A DNA stretch of 64,000 nt, from NCBI RefSeq assembly GCF_000696185.1, contig NZ_KK853997.1, positions 87,351 through 151,350 on the forward strand, written 5' to 3'. The notes beneath the pieces are model-generated. The model worked only from the letters and a program-made list of their open reading frames with translations, was not told where the DNA came from and did not search any database. The stretch is from Kitasatospora cheerisanensis KCTC 2395 (GTDB taxonomy: Bacteria; Actinomycetota; Actinomycetes; Streptomycetales; Streptomycetaceae). Positions 51,577 through 60,295 of the stretch are shown here, piece by piece; position 1 is the first letter of the stretch; every line of letters starts with the position of its first letter. The position numbers were made by a program, and so were the translations under genes.

Positions 51577-52704
51577 ATGCCCACGATCACCGACAAGCCG
51601 GATCCGGCCCGCCCGCGCCCGGTGCTGAGCGCCCTCAGCCGCCTGGCGCCGTTCCTGCTGATCGCCCTCGCGGTGGCCGCCGACACCGAGACCCCGGCCG
51701 GCCAGCGCTACGACCGCTTCGTGGTGGCCGCCCCCGCGCTCGCCGCCGCCAGTTGGGGCCCGTCCGGGACGCTGATGATCGGCCTCGTCGCGGTCGTCGC
51801 CGAAGTGGTGCTGGCCCTGGTCCGGGACGGCCACGTCGGCGCCTCCGGAGCCTCGGTGATCGCCGCGACCGTGACCGTCACGCTGGCCGCCGCGTACGCC
51901 GCCGGGCAGCGGGTGCGCCGCGAGCACGACCTGGCGCTGGTCCGCTCGGTCGCGCAGACCGCCCAGCAGGTGGTGCTGCGCCCGCTGCCGGACCGGATCA
52001 ACGGCGTCGACCTGGCGCTGTACTACACGGCGGCCGCCGAGCAGGCGCAGATCGGCGGCGACCTGTACGAGGCGGTGCGCACGCCGTTCGGCGTCCGGAT
52101 CATCCTCGGCGACGTGCAGGGCAAGGGCCTGCCCGCGGTGGAGATGGCGGCGGCGCTGCTCGGCTCGTTCCGCGAGGCCGCCTACGACTCCAAGGACCTT
52201 CCGGCGCTGGCCAGCCGGCTGGAGACCGGCCTGCAGCGGTACGCGGAGCGGGCCTCCTCGCCGGACGCGGCCGAACGCTTCGCCACCGCCGTGCTGTTGG
52301 AGATCCCCGACGACCGGCCCGAGGCCCGCCTGCTGAACTGCGGCCACCCGCCGCCGGTGCTGATCCAGCCGCACGGGGTGCGCCTGCTGGAGCCGGAGGT
52401 GCCGCTGCCGCCGCTCAACCTGTCCGCTCTGGTCGCCTCCGACTACCGGGTCCGCACCGTCCCGTTCGGGCCCGGCGACCGGGTGCTGATGTACACCGAC
52501 GGCGTCTCCGAGACCCGTGACCGCGCCGGCGAGTTCTACCCGCTCGCCGAGCGGCTCGCCCGCTGGACCGCGGAGCCCTCCGCCAGGCTCCTCGACAGCC
52601 TCCGCCGCGACCTGCGCCGCTACGCGGGCGGGCCCGCCGACGACGACGTCGCGGCGCTGCTGGCCGCCCGCCACGTCCCGCCGGGCGGGCCGTCCTCGGT
52701 CTGA
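51577..52704 (+). CDS. PP2C-type SpoIIE domain phosphatase with membrane N-terminus
   Basis: This 375-residue protein has two to four N-terminal membrane helices (about 20-110). A SpoIIE/PP2C domain follows with GGDLYEAVRTPFGVRIILGD, then VQGKGLPAVEMAAALLGSFR, TDGVSETRDRAGEFY and a metal-binding ADDDVAALL end. It dephosphorylates a serine/threonine partner, probably an anti-sigma-factor antagonist. There is no PAS or GAF sensor. ATG 51577 has no strong ribosome site. It is divergent from the esterase gene. Confidence 0.92.
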   Translation: MPTITDKPDPARPRPVLSALSRLAPFLLIALAVAADTETPAGQRYDRFVVAAPALAAASWGPSGTLMIGLVAVVAEVVLALVRDGHVGASGASVIAATVTVTLAAAYAAGQRVRREHDLALVRSVAQTAQQVVLRPLPDRINGVDLALYYTAAAEQAQIGGDLYEAVRTPFGVRIILGDVQGKGLPAVEMAAALLGSFREAAYDSKDLPALASRLETGLQRYAERASSPDAAERFATAVLLEIPDDRPEARLLNCGHPPPVLIQPHGVRLLEPEVPLPPLNLSALVASDYRVRTVPFGPGDRVLMYTDGVSETRDRAGEFYPLAERLARWTAEPSARLLDSLRRDLRRYAGGPADDDVAALLAARHVPPGGPSSV

Positions 52705-52780
52705 CGGGCCGTCAGGGTGCTGACGTACAGGTGACCGGCCGGTAACCTCGGGGGCCGTGCCGTCGACGAAGGAGCCCCCG

Positions 52781-53809
52781 GTGCCCGAGGACCGTGCCGT
52801 GCCACCGCTGCGGATCGCCGTGTTCGGCGCGGGCAGCATCGGCTGCCGCCTCGGCGGCGCGCTCACCGCGGCCGCCGCGGTGACGCTGATCGGCCGCCCC
52901 GCCGCGATGGCCGAACTCGACCGCACCGGGCTGACCTTGACCGGCCCCGGCGGCCTCCGGACCGAGGCCCGCCCGGCCACCGCCGTGGACGCCTCGGCCG
53001 CCGCCGGCGCGGACTACGTCCTGGTCACCGTGAAATCCGCGGACACCGCCGACGCGGCCCGCCTGCTCGCCCCGCACCTGGACGACCGCACCACCGTGAT
53101 CAGCTTCCAGAACGGCCTGCACAACGCCCGGGTGCTGGCCGAGGCCCTGCCCGGCCGCCGGGTGCTGGCCGGCATGGTGCCGTACAACGTGGTCCGCTCC
53201 GGCCCGGGCGCCTTCCACCAGGGCACCGCGGGCCGCCTGATGCTCGAACGCGCCGACGCCGCCGAGCCGTTCGCGGCCGCCGCCCGGACGGCCGGGCTGC
53301 CGGTGGAGCTGCGCGGGGACATGCCTCGGGTGCAGGCGGCGAAGCTGCTGATGAACCTGAACAACGCCGTCAACGCGCTGTCCGGACGGCCGCTGCGCGA
53401 GCAGCTCGGCAGCCGGCCGTACCGGCTGGTGCTGGCGCGCTGTCAGCGCGAGGGGCTGGCAGCGTTCCGCGCGGCGGGCCTGGCGCCGGCCCGGCTGAGC
53501 CCGGTGCCGGCCCGGTGGATGCCGGCCGTCCTGGGCCTGCCGGACGCGCTGTTCCGCCGGATCGCGGCGGCCAGCCTCCGGGTGGACGCGCAGGCCCGCT
53601 CCTCGATGTGGGAGGACCTCCGGCGCGGCCGCCGCACCGAGGTCGACTCGCTCCAGGGCGAGGTGCTGGCCCTCGCCGCACGCCACGGACTGGCCGCCCC
53701 CGCGAACCGGCGGCTGCTGGAACTGGTCCGCGCCGCCGAGTCCGCCGACGCCCCGCCGTCCTGGTCGGGCCCGGACCTGCTCGCCGCGCTGGACGGTCAG
53801 GACGGCTGA
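52781..53809 (+). CDS. panE: 2-dehydropantoate 2-reductase (ketopantoate reductase)
   Basis: This 342-residue protein starts at GTG 52781 (GGAG at 6 bases). The NADPH motif LRIAVFGAGSIGCRLGGALT lies at the N-terminus. The catalytic lysine/asparagine segments are DYVLVTVKSADTADAARLLA and MPRVQAAKLLMNLNNAVNAL. A C-terminal ApbA_C domain contains RSSMWEDLRRGRRTEVDSLQ with the D-x-R-x-G-R-x-T-E-V signature. It reduces ketopantoate to pantoate for coenzyme A. It stands alone; other pan genes are not close, so another 2-oxoacid is possible. Confidence 0.93.
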   Translation: MPEDRAVPPLRIAVFGAGSIGCRLGGALTAAAAVTLIGRPAAMAELDRTGLTLTGPGGLRTEARPATAVDASAAAGADYVLVTVKSADTADAARLLAPHLDDRTTVISFQNGLHNARVLAEALPGRRVLAGMVPYNVVRSGPGAFHQGTAGRLMLERADAAEPFAAAARTAGLPVELRGDMPRVQAAKLLMNLNNAVNALSGRPLREQLGSRPYRLVLARCQREGLAAFRAAGLAPARLSPVPARWMPAVLGLPDALFRRIAAASLRVDAQARSSMWEDLRRGRRTEVDSLQGEVLALAARHGLAAPANRRLLELVRAAESADAPPSWSGPDLLAALDGQDG

Positions 53810-54242
53810 TCGCCGGGCTGCCGCAGCGTCACGTGGCTGGTGTCGGCCCGGCCGATCTGCAGCGCGACGCCGTGCACGTCGGCGGTGATCTCGTTGTGAA
53901 TGGTCGTCACCTCGATCCGGTGCCCGCCGGCCTGCGGGGCGATCTCGTCGAGCAGGGCGCGCAGTTCGGCGACCGCGGTCGGATCCTCGCGCAGCACGGT
54001 CAGCAGCCGCTGCTCCCAGTCCTGCCGGACGCCCTCCCGCACCTCGGGCAGGCCGTTCTCCTCGGCGTCCAGCACCTCGGCGTAGGCGAGTTCCATCCGC
54101 GCGGCCTCCACCCGCCCCTCCCGTCCCCGGGTGAGCAACCGCCCCACCCGGTCCCGCACCTGCCCCCACAGGTCGGTGGCCACCGCCCCGACCAGCGCCG
54201 TCGCCCCGAAGCCGCCAACTCCGCCAGTTCGGTCCCCGCCAT
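53797..54242 (-). pseudogene. Small protein with RHIM-like amyloid motif, frameshifted as read
   Basis: ATG 54242 begins MAGTELAELAASG, then one missing base at CCCC 54204-54207 moves the frame to ATALVGAVATDLWGQVRDRV. Repaired, this gives a typical Streptomyces start with a single hydrophobic helix. A coiled region (RMELAYAEVLDAEENGLPEV) and a C-terminal motif HNEITADVHGVALQIGRADT (residues 116-135) follow. That motif matches the N-x-I-x-x-x-V-x-G-x-x-x-Q-x-G pattern of bacterial amyloid-signalling/RHIM-like sequences. Without repair an ATG at 54261 keeps the frame open with a different start. The gene overlaps the panE end by 13 bases. Confidence 0.62.
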
Positions 54243-54496
54243 GTCCCCGTCTCTCCCTCATCCGTGACCCACTGCCCCCACCCTAGTGACCCACCCCGGC
54301 CCCCGTCCGCGACTTCCCCGCGCGCGCCGGACCGGGCAGGCGCTGCGAACGGCGCCTCCAGGGGCCCGGGGAACGGCGGGGCCAAGTCTGCGGGCGATCA
54401 ACGGGGCGCGGTGCGTTCCGCCGTTTCCGCTCCCCGCTCCGACCCGCAGCAGCAGACAAGCCGCTGGGGGTACGCCCTGCTCGGCTCCTCCGCTTC

Positions 54497-55412
54497 CTAC
54501 TGAAGGGTCTTCTGCAGCACGGTCGAGCTGTGACGGACCGTCATGCCGGCCTTCAGGTAGAGGTCGAGGGCGCCGGTTTCGGAGTGGGTCCAGAGGGTGC
54601 AGGCGCGCAGGCCGGCGGTGCGGCAGGCGTGGAAGGTGTGGCGCAGCAGGTGGCGGGCGATGCCGCGGTGGCGGTAGTCGCGGTGGACGGCGACGGCCTC
54701 GACGTAGCCTTCGGCGGTTTCGGGGAGGTCGAGGGCGAGGGCGGCGCCGACCAGGCGGCCGTCGGCGAAGGCGAGCGGGGACCGGTCGGCGGCGAAGGTG
54801 GGCGGTGCACGGAGTGGGCGGCCCACTCGTCGAAGTCCTTGCGGCGCTGCTGCCACTCGTCGAAGGCGTCCTCGGTGAGCAGGTGCGCGGCGTGCTCGTC
54901 CGCCGGGTCGCCGGCGCGGAACAGCCGGACGGTGACGCCCTCGGGCGCGGGCGCCGGGTCGACCGGTTCGGAGAGGTCGACGGCCAGCAGCCAGCTGGTG
55001 ACCTTCGGCCGGTAGCCGTGGGCGTGCAGCAGCGCGGTGGCGGCCAGGTCGCGGTCGGGGACGACCTGGACGAGCGCGGCGGTGCCCTGTTCGCGGGCCC
55101 GGTCCTCGATCCAGCGGAGCAGCGCGGTGCCGAGGCCGCGGCCGCGGTGCTGCGGGTGCACGTCGGCTTCGGCGCGCCGGTCCGTCCAGGCCCAGGCGGC
55201 GAGCCGGCCGTCGGGGCGTGCACCAGCAGGGTGTCGGCGGCGGGGTCGAGCCCGGCGCGGGCGAGGATCGCGGGGAGCGCGCCCTCGTCGGTGGTGGCGG
55301 TGCCGTCGAGCGCGCGTTCGCAGGCGTTCACCAACTCCTGGACGGCGGGGAGGTCGGCGGCCGGATCGATCGGCCGTGCGGTGTAGCCGGCGGGCAGTTC
55401 GGCCTGGGCCAT
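54497..55412 (-). pseudogene. Tandem GNAT acetyltransferase, double frameshift as read
   Basis: ATG 55412 follows AGGACCC. The first GNAT half (AQAELPAGYTARPIDPAADL, then HPQHRGRGLGTALLRWIEDR) and the second half (EAVAVHRDYRHRGIARHLLR, then THSETGALDLYLKAGMTVRH) lie in three frames. Restoring one base at GGGG 55213-55216 and one at GGG 54800-54802 joins them to about 305 residues. The fold is a double GNAT as in mycothiol synthase-like or GCN5-tandem enzymes; the substrate is unknown. The HAD gene ends 7 bases upstream, so the two form an operon. Confidence 0.7.
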
Positions 55413-55419
55413 GGGGTCC

Positions 55420-56109
55420 TCAGCTCGTGGGTCGGTGGGCGGCGCGCAGCAGTTCGGGCAGCTGCCGCATGTCGGAGAAGAGCACGGTACCGGGGCCGGT
55501 GAGGGCGTCGGCGCCGGTGGGGCCGCCGGTGTAGCCGAAGCAGCGCATGCCGGCCGCGCGGGCGGCCTGTGTGCCGGGTCCGCTGTCCTCGACGACGGCG
55601 CAGGCCGCGGGGGCGTGGCCCATCCGCCGCGCGGCGTGCAGGAACAGGTCGGGTGCGGGTTTGCCGTGCTCGACCTCGGTGGCGCTGAAGATCCGTCCTT
55701 CGAAGCGTTGGTGGAGGCCGGTCCGGCCGAGGGTGTGCCGCATCTTGTCGTGCGTTCCGCTGGAGGCGACGCAGGAGGGCAGGTCGAGCGCGGCGAGTGC
55801 GTCCAGGATGCCGTCCACCGGCCGGAGTTCGGTGTCGACCAGTTCGCGGTGCCGCTGCTCGAAGCGCCGTTCCCATTCGGCGGCGGCTTCTCCGCCGAGG
55901 CGTTCGGCGACGACCTGCCAGCCGGCGGCGTGCGAGCGGCCGATGAAGTGCCGGACCACCTCGGCCTCGGTGAGCGGCCAGCCGAGCTGCGCGCCGACCT
56001 CCCGTTGGACGCGGACGGCGATCCGTTCGCTGTCGACCAGCACGCCGTCGCAGTCGAAGATCACCAGTTCCACGGGCCCGCCCGCGGCCGCGCTGTTCGA
56101 TTCGATCAC
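55420..56109 (-). CDS. HAD family phosphatase, beta-phosphoglucomutase-like
   Basis: This 229-residue protein starts at GTG 56109. ELVIFDCDGVLVDSERIAVR holds the DxD nucleophile. CVASSGTHDKMRHTLGRTGL is the Ser/Thr motif. EHGKPAPDLFLHAARRMGHA has the lysine, and CAVVEDSGPGTQAARAAGMR the acidic pair. The cap is the four-helix type of HAD IA. It dephosphorylates a sugar- or acyl-phosphate. It is followed directly by the tandem GNAT gene. Confidence 0.93.
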   Translation of the reverse strand: MIESNSAAAGGPVELVIFDCDGVLVDSERIAVRVQREVGAQLGWPLTEAEVVRHFIGRSHAAGWQVVAERLGGEAAAEWERRFEQRHRELVDTELRPVDGILDALAALDLPSCVASSGTHDKMRHTLGRTGLHQRFEGRIFSATEVEHGKPAPDLFLHAARRMGHAPAACAVVEDSGPGTQAARAAGMRCFGYTGGPTGADALTGPGTVLFSDMRQLPELLRAAHRPTS

Positions 56110-56214
56110 CGGGGCAGCATATTCGGCCGGGTCCGAACTCCGGCTCCCCCGGCGGAAATCGGGTTGCCGCCGGGGCGTGGTGTCGATCACGATCACGCCA
56201 TCGACTTCTAGCGG

Positions 56215-56505
56215 ATGCCCACCGTACCCGACGACCTGTCGCGCGGTCGGCCCCGCGGGCGGGCACTGACGATCAGTGCCGCGCTCGCCGCCCGGAACGG
56301 CTACTGGCTCGACCGGGCCGACACCTGGGAGTTGGAGGCCCGGGTGCTGCTGCCGCCGGGCCTGGGCCCCAAGGCCCACGGGGACTTCGAGTTCACCCTC
56401 CACCGCCCCGCCGCGCCCGCCGTTCCCGCGCCCGCCGTTCCCGCCCTCGCCGCACCGTCCGAACTGCCGGTCCGCACCGCCTGGTCGGCGCCCCTCGGGG
56501 CCTGA
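56215..56505 (+). CDS. Hypothetical 96-residue protein
   Basis: ATG 56215 lies 105 bases from the divergent HAD gene, with weak ribosome-site support (AGCGG). The protein reads ALTISAALAARNGYWLDRAD, then TWELEARVLLPPGLGPKAHG and a Pro/Ala tail. The middle looks conserved, the tail low-complexity. No family is recognised. A strong hairpin follows its stop. Confidence 0.55.
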   Translation: MPTVPDDLSRGRPRGRALTISAALAARNGYWLDRADTWELEARVLLPPGLGPKAHGDFEFTLHRPAAPAVPAPAVPALAAPSELPVRTAWSAPLGA

Positions 56506-56515
56506 CGGACCGGCA

Positions 56516-56552
56516 GGACGGCCTCCCGGGCAGTGCGCCCGGGAGGCCGTCC
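56516..56552. terminator. Perfect 16-bp terminator hairpin
   Basis: GGACGGCCTCCCGGGC (56516-56531) and GCCCGGGAGGCCGTCC (56537-56552) pair without mismatch around a 5-base AGTGC loop. It separates the 96-residue gene from the convergent mycothiol enzyme gene and can stop both. Confidence 0.9.
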
Positions 56553-56560
56553 GCCGAGGG

Positions 56561-57240
56561 TCAGCCGAGGGTGAGCCAGGTGATGCCGGCGCGCTCGACC
56601 TCGGCCTGTTCGGCGGCGTCGAGTTCGGCCCGCCCGGTCGCCTTGCGCAGGAACGTCGCCCGGTCCCAGCCGAGCGCGGAGCGGACCGACGGCCCGTCAG
56701 CCCCCTTCAGCAGCAGCGCCTCCAGCACGTCCGAGGCCTCCTCGGTGAGCCAGGCGGGCCGTCCCAGCGCGTCGGCCAGGTCGAGCCCGTGCACGGCCAG
56801 TTCGACCACCCGGGTCACCATGAACTCGGTGAGCAGCATCGGGTCGCCGTGCCGGGTCCGCACCACCCGCCCCTCGCCCTCCGCCTCGAACCGGGCCGCG
56901 GTGTCCCGCCAGGTTCGCGCGAACTCCCCCGCCGGGTCGGCCCCGCGGCGTCCCGGGCGAGCGCGATCCGGGCACTGTTGGTCGCCGCGTCGAACCGCTC
57001 GTCCGGACGGTAGTAGCCGACGGCCGTCACGCTCGCCCGCTCCGGCTCGGGCGCGGCCAGCATCTCCGCCACCCGCCCCACCGCGACCCGCACGTGCGCC
57101 AGCAGCTCCGCCACCGCCCACGGCTCGCACCGCGTGGCCCGTGCCCAGTCCTCCTCGCCCAGCCCGGCCGTCGCTGCCCCGAGCGCCCCGCCCTCGGCCC
57201 GGAACGCCTGCTCGATCAGTTCCTTCTGCATTCCCGGCAC
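56561..57240 (-). pseudogene. Mycothiol-dependent maleylpyruvate isomerase-like protein, frameshifted as read
   Basis: GGGAG stands 4 bases before GTG 57240 (ATG 57231 is an alternative). ELIEQAFRAEGGALGAATAG, then WARATRCEPWAVAELLAHVR form the DinB/MDMPI N-terminus. The frame changes at CCCC 56941-56944. It continues as FARTWRDTAARFEAEGEGRV, then TEFMVTRVVELAVHGLDLAD (metal-binding His) and a C-terminal helical end. One missing base restores about 225 residues. It lies 27 bases after a small gene on the same strand, likely one operon. Confidence 0.68.
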
Positions 57241-57266
57241 GCTACTCCCGGCCTTGCGGAGGCCGT

Positions 57267-57584
57267 TCACCCGGTCTCCTCGCCCTCTTCCTCCCTCCCG
57301 CCCCACCTGTGCCGGACGACGTCCCACACGGGTGCGCCTCCGGCGCCGGTGCGGGGAGGCGCGGGCACCGGGCCGGGCGCGGTCTCGACGAGGTGGACGA
57401 GCGTCCAGGCGACGCCGTAGCAGTCGTCCGGGCCGAAGCAGGCCGCCAGGGCGTGGGCCTCCTCACCGGTAACGGGCCGGGCGATCGCGTCCAACTGCGC
57501 GCAGCGCCGGTCGATCTCCTCCTCGGTGGAGTCCCGGTCGGGCAGCGGGCCGTCGGCGACGAAGGCCCGGACTTCGGTTCTCAT
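57267..57584 (-). CDS. Hypothetical 105-residue protein
   Basis: ATG 57584 has GGAG at about 6 bases (GTG 57596 is an alternative). It reads RTEVRAFVADGPLPDRDSTE, then EEIDRRCAQLDAIARPVTGE and DDCYGVAWTLVHLVETAPGP. It is a soluble helical protein that looks like a small adaptor or immunity-type domain; no family is recognised. The stop is 27 bases before the mycothiol enzyme gene. The divergent zinc-ribbon gene starts 87 bases away. Confidence 0.7.
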   Translation of the reverse strand: MRTEVRAFVADGPLPDRDSTEEEIDRRCAQLDAIARPVTGEEAHALAACFGPDDCYGVAWTLVHLVETAPGPVPAPPRTGAGGAPVWDVVRHRWGGREEEGEETG

Positions 57585-57671
57585 CCACTGCTCCACGGTC
57601 GATGCCGGCGCCTGCCGGCGCCGAAATAGTGCACCGGGCTCCGACAGCACGACGCGGTAGCCTGTTCGATC

Positions 57672-58085
57672 ATGTGCTACCACGCGTTCAACGGCGCTCT
57701 CCGCCACTACGTGTGCGTCGCGTGCCGGCTCTCCTTCAAGGGCAGCACGTGGCGGCCGCTCGGGCGGCGGGTCTGCCCCGGCTGCCGCGGTCAACTCGCC
57801 TTCGCCGGGTTCGACTTCGCGGCTCCCCGGCGGCGCGACACCAAGGCGTGGTCCGTCGTCGCCGCGGTGCTCGCCGAGGGCCTGACGTACGATCACCGGC
57901 CGGGCTGCGGCTGCACCCACCTGCCCTCGTACCGGCCCCGGACCAGGGCGCAACTGCGGGTCCGCCGCCGGGCGGCGGAGCGGCTGGGCCTGCCGCTGGC
58001 GGTGACCCTGGCCCGCCGCGACGCCTTCACCCCCGAGTCCCGCGACGAGCCGCCGGCCGACTCCCGGACGCCGGCAGCGTCGTAA
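57672..58085 (+). CDS. Zinc-ribbon-like protein
   Basis: This 137-residue protein has YVCVACRLSFKG and VCPGCRGQLAF, two CxxC knuckles about 25 residues apart, which fit a zinc ribbon. A basic helical C-terminus follows with RPRTRAQLRVRRRAAERLGL. CGCTHLPSYRPR adds another cysteine pair. It probably binds nucleic acid, which is an inference. ATG 57672 lies close to GGTAGCCT, a -10-like box. The tail is Pro/Ala-rich. Confidence 0.75.
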   Translation: MCYHAFNGALRHYVCVACRLSFKGSTWRPLGRRVCPGCRGQLAFAGFDFAAPRRRDTKAWSVVAAVLAEGLTYDHRPGCGCTHLPSYRPRTRAQLRVRRRAAERLGLPLAVTLARRDAFTPESRDEPPADSRTPAAS

Positions 58086-58120
58086 GGCCTGCCTCTCGTG
58101 ATCGACTGAAAGGTCCCCTC

Positions 58121-58894
58121 ATGCACAGCGCACCCGTCACCCCGTCGGGAGACCGGATCCGGTGGGTCGAACTGCCGGGCGGCGACGGTCCGGCCCGGGT
58201 CTACGTCCACGGGCTGGGCTCCAGTTCGCCCGCGTACTTCACCGAGGTCGCGGCGCATCCGCTGCTCGCCGGGCGTCGCTCGCTGCTGATCGACCTGCTC
58301 GGCTTCGGGCTCAGCGACCGTCCGGTGGACTTCGACTACCGCCTGGAGTCGCACGCCGACGCCCTCGCCGCGGCGCTGACCGCGGCCGGCCTGGACGGGG
58401 CGGAGCTCATCGCGCACAGCATGGGCGGCTCGGTCGCGCTCGTGCTCGCCGCCCGGCACCCGCACCTGGTGTCGAAGCTGGTGCTGGTCGACGCCACCCT
58501 CGACCCGATCCCCGAGCCGGGCCCGCCCGGCGCGGGCAGCAGCGGCATCGCCGCGTTCACCGAGGAGGAGTTCCTGGCCGGCGCCTGGCGGCAGGTCAGG
58601 GACGCGGTGGGCCCCGGCTGGTGGTCGACCATGCGCCTGGCCGGCCTCGAAGCCCTGCACCGCAGCGCCGTCCACCTGACCCGCGGCAGCACCCCCGTCA
58701 TGCGCGACCTGCTCCTCACCCTGCCGATCCCCCGCACCTTCCTCCACCCCGCCGCCGACGGCCCCTTCCCCGGCACGGCCGCCCTCACCGCCGCCGGCGT
58801 CTCCGTGGTCGCGATCCCGGACTGCGGCCACAACATCATGCTCGACAACCCGGAAGCCTTCACCAAAGCGACCGCCGACGCCCTCTCCACCTGA
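58121..58894 (+). CDS. Alpha/beta hydrolase
   Basis: This 257-residue protein starts at ATG 58121 (AAAGG at 7 bases). The fold has VYVHGLGSSSPAYFTEVAAH (oxyanion), LIAHSMGGSVALVLAARHPH (nucleophile Ser in HSMGG), an Asp in VDATLDPIPEPGP or DGPFPGT, and DCGHNIMLDNPEAFTKATAD with the catalytic His. It is a cytoplasmic esterase or lactonase of unknown substrate. It follows the zinc-ribbon gene at 35 bases and may be co-transcribed. Confidence 0.92.
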   Translation: MHSAPVTPSGDRIRWVELPGGDGPARVYVHGLGSSSPAYFTEVAAHPLLAGRRSLLIDLLGFGLSDRPVDFDYRLESHADALAAALTAAGLDGAELIAHSMGGSVALVLAARHPHLVSKLVLVDATLDPIPEPGPPGAGSSGIAAFTEEEFLAGAWRQVRDAVGPGWWSTMRLAGLEALHRSAVHLTRGSTPVMRDLLLTLPIPRTFLHPAADGPFPGTAALTAAGVSVVAIPDCGHNIMLDNPEAFTKATADALST

Positions 58895-58955
58895 CCTCCC
58901 ACCCACCAGCGCACCGGACCGCCGACCCCCGGCAACCACCCCGCCTGACCGTCCG

Positions 58956-60164
58956 TCAGAACTTGCCCCGCGCCACGTGCGCCAGCACGACCACGACTAC
59001 CAGGGCGGCCGTGACCCCGCCGAGTGCCATCACCACGGACGGCGAGGTGCGGTCCAGGATGCTGCCGCCGACCAGCGCGCCGAGCGAGATCGTCGCCTGG
59101 AACGAGGCGGTGAACAGCACCGACGCCGCCTCGGGCGCCTCGGGGGCGGCCTTGACGAACCAGGTCTGTGAGCAGGCGGGGACCGCCCCGTACGCGGCTC
59201 CCCACACGACCAGCAGCCCCAGCGCACCGGCCGTCGAACCGCCCAGCACCGGCAGCAGCAGTGTCGCTCCGGCGAGCAGCGCGGCCGCGGCGCCGAACCC
59301 GGCCCTGGGGCGGCGGGCGACCAGCGAGCTGCCGAGGAAGTTGCCGAGGATGCCCGCCGCCCCGTAGACCAGCAGCAGTACGGTGATCAGTCCGGCGCTC
59401 GCGTGCGTGACCTCCTCCAGGAACGGGGTCACGTACGTGTAGGCACCGAAGTGCGCCAGCACGACGAGGAAGGTCAGCAGCAGCGCGAACCGGACGTTCA
59501 CCCTGCGGAACAGTCCGCCCAGCACGCTCAGTCGGGTGGTCGCGGTCGGCGGCAGCGGCGGCAGGACCAGCACCAGCAGCCCGAGCACCCCGACCGTCAG
59601 GACGCCCATCGCGACGAACGCGGTCCGCCAGCCCGCCAGTTCGCCGATGAACGTCCCGGCCGGTACCCCCAGCACGGACCCCAGCGGCACGGCCGAGAAG
59701 ATCACCGACACGGCGCGCCCGACCTTCTCCGCGGGCACCAGCCGATCGGCCAGCCCCGCCCCGATCGACCAGAACCCGCCGATGGTGATCCCCACCATCA
59801 CCCGCGACACCAGCACCAGACCGTAGCCCGGCGCGACCGCGGCCAGCCCGTTCGCCAGCGCCAGCAGCGCCGTGAACGCGCACAGCATCACCCGCCGGTC
59901 GACCCGCGCCGTCGCCACGGTCACCACCGGCGCCGAGACCGCCGCCAGGAATCCGGGCATGGTCATCATCAACCCGGCCATCCCGTCGGAGACTTCGAAG
60001 CTCGACCCGATCGAGGTGAGCAGCCCGATCGGCAGGATCTCCGTCGTGACGATCACGAAGATCCCCGCCATGACCGCCACCACGGACAGCCACTCGACCA
60101 CCGGTGATCGTGTCACCGGTCCCGTCGTACCGGAGTGCGAAGCAGTGGTGCTGGTCGATGCCAT
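58956..60164 (-). CDS. MFS transporter, DHA1 type
   Basis: This 402-residue protein has twelve predicted helices. VVAVMAGIFVIVTTEILPIG, then TVATARVDRRVMLCAFTALL (motif A region) and GITIGGFWSIGAGLADRLVP fit DHA1 multidrug efflux proteins. ATG 60164 is preceded by AGGACGGACACC. The N-terminus has a Ser/Thr-rich tail. No regulator gene is adjacent; a small hypothetical gene lies upstream on the same strand. Confidence 0.92.
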   Translation of the reverse strand: MASTSTTASHSGTTGPVTRSPVVEWLSVVAVMAGIFVIVTTEILPIGLLTSIGSSFEVSDGMAGLMMTMPGFLAAVSAPVVTVATARVDRRVMLCAFTALLALANGLAAVAPGYGLVLVSRVMVGITIGGFWSIGAGLADRLVPAEKVGRAVSVIFSAVPLGSVLGVPAGTFIGELAGWRTAFVAMGVLTVGVLGLLVLVLPPLPPTATTRLSVLGGLFRRVNVRFALLLTFLVVLAHFGAYTYVTPFLEEVTHASAGLITVLLLVYGAAGILGNFLGSSLVARRPRAGFGAAAALLAGATLLLPVLGGSTAGALGLLVVWGAAYGAVPACSQTWFVKAAPEAPEAASVLFTASFQATISLGALVGGSILDRTSPSVVMALGGVTAALVVVVVLAHVARGKF

Positions 60165-60295
60165 GGTGTCCGTCCTGTGCCGGGGCTCTCTTGTTTCCCG
60201 GCCAGTTCACCAACGCGCCCGGCGGGGGGCTGGCAGCTTTCCGACATCACCGTTGCGGGTGACACGGCGGCCGACCGGGCGACTGCGCTGCCTGA

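Noticed and set aside
5476..57240. Programmed ribosomal frameshifting in the broken genes
   Set aside because: No common slippery heptamer followed by a pseudoknot was seen, and one gene would need three events. Missing bases explain all cases.
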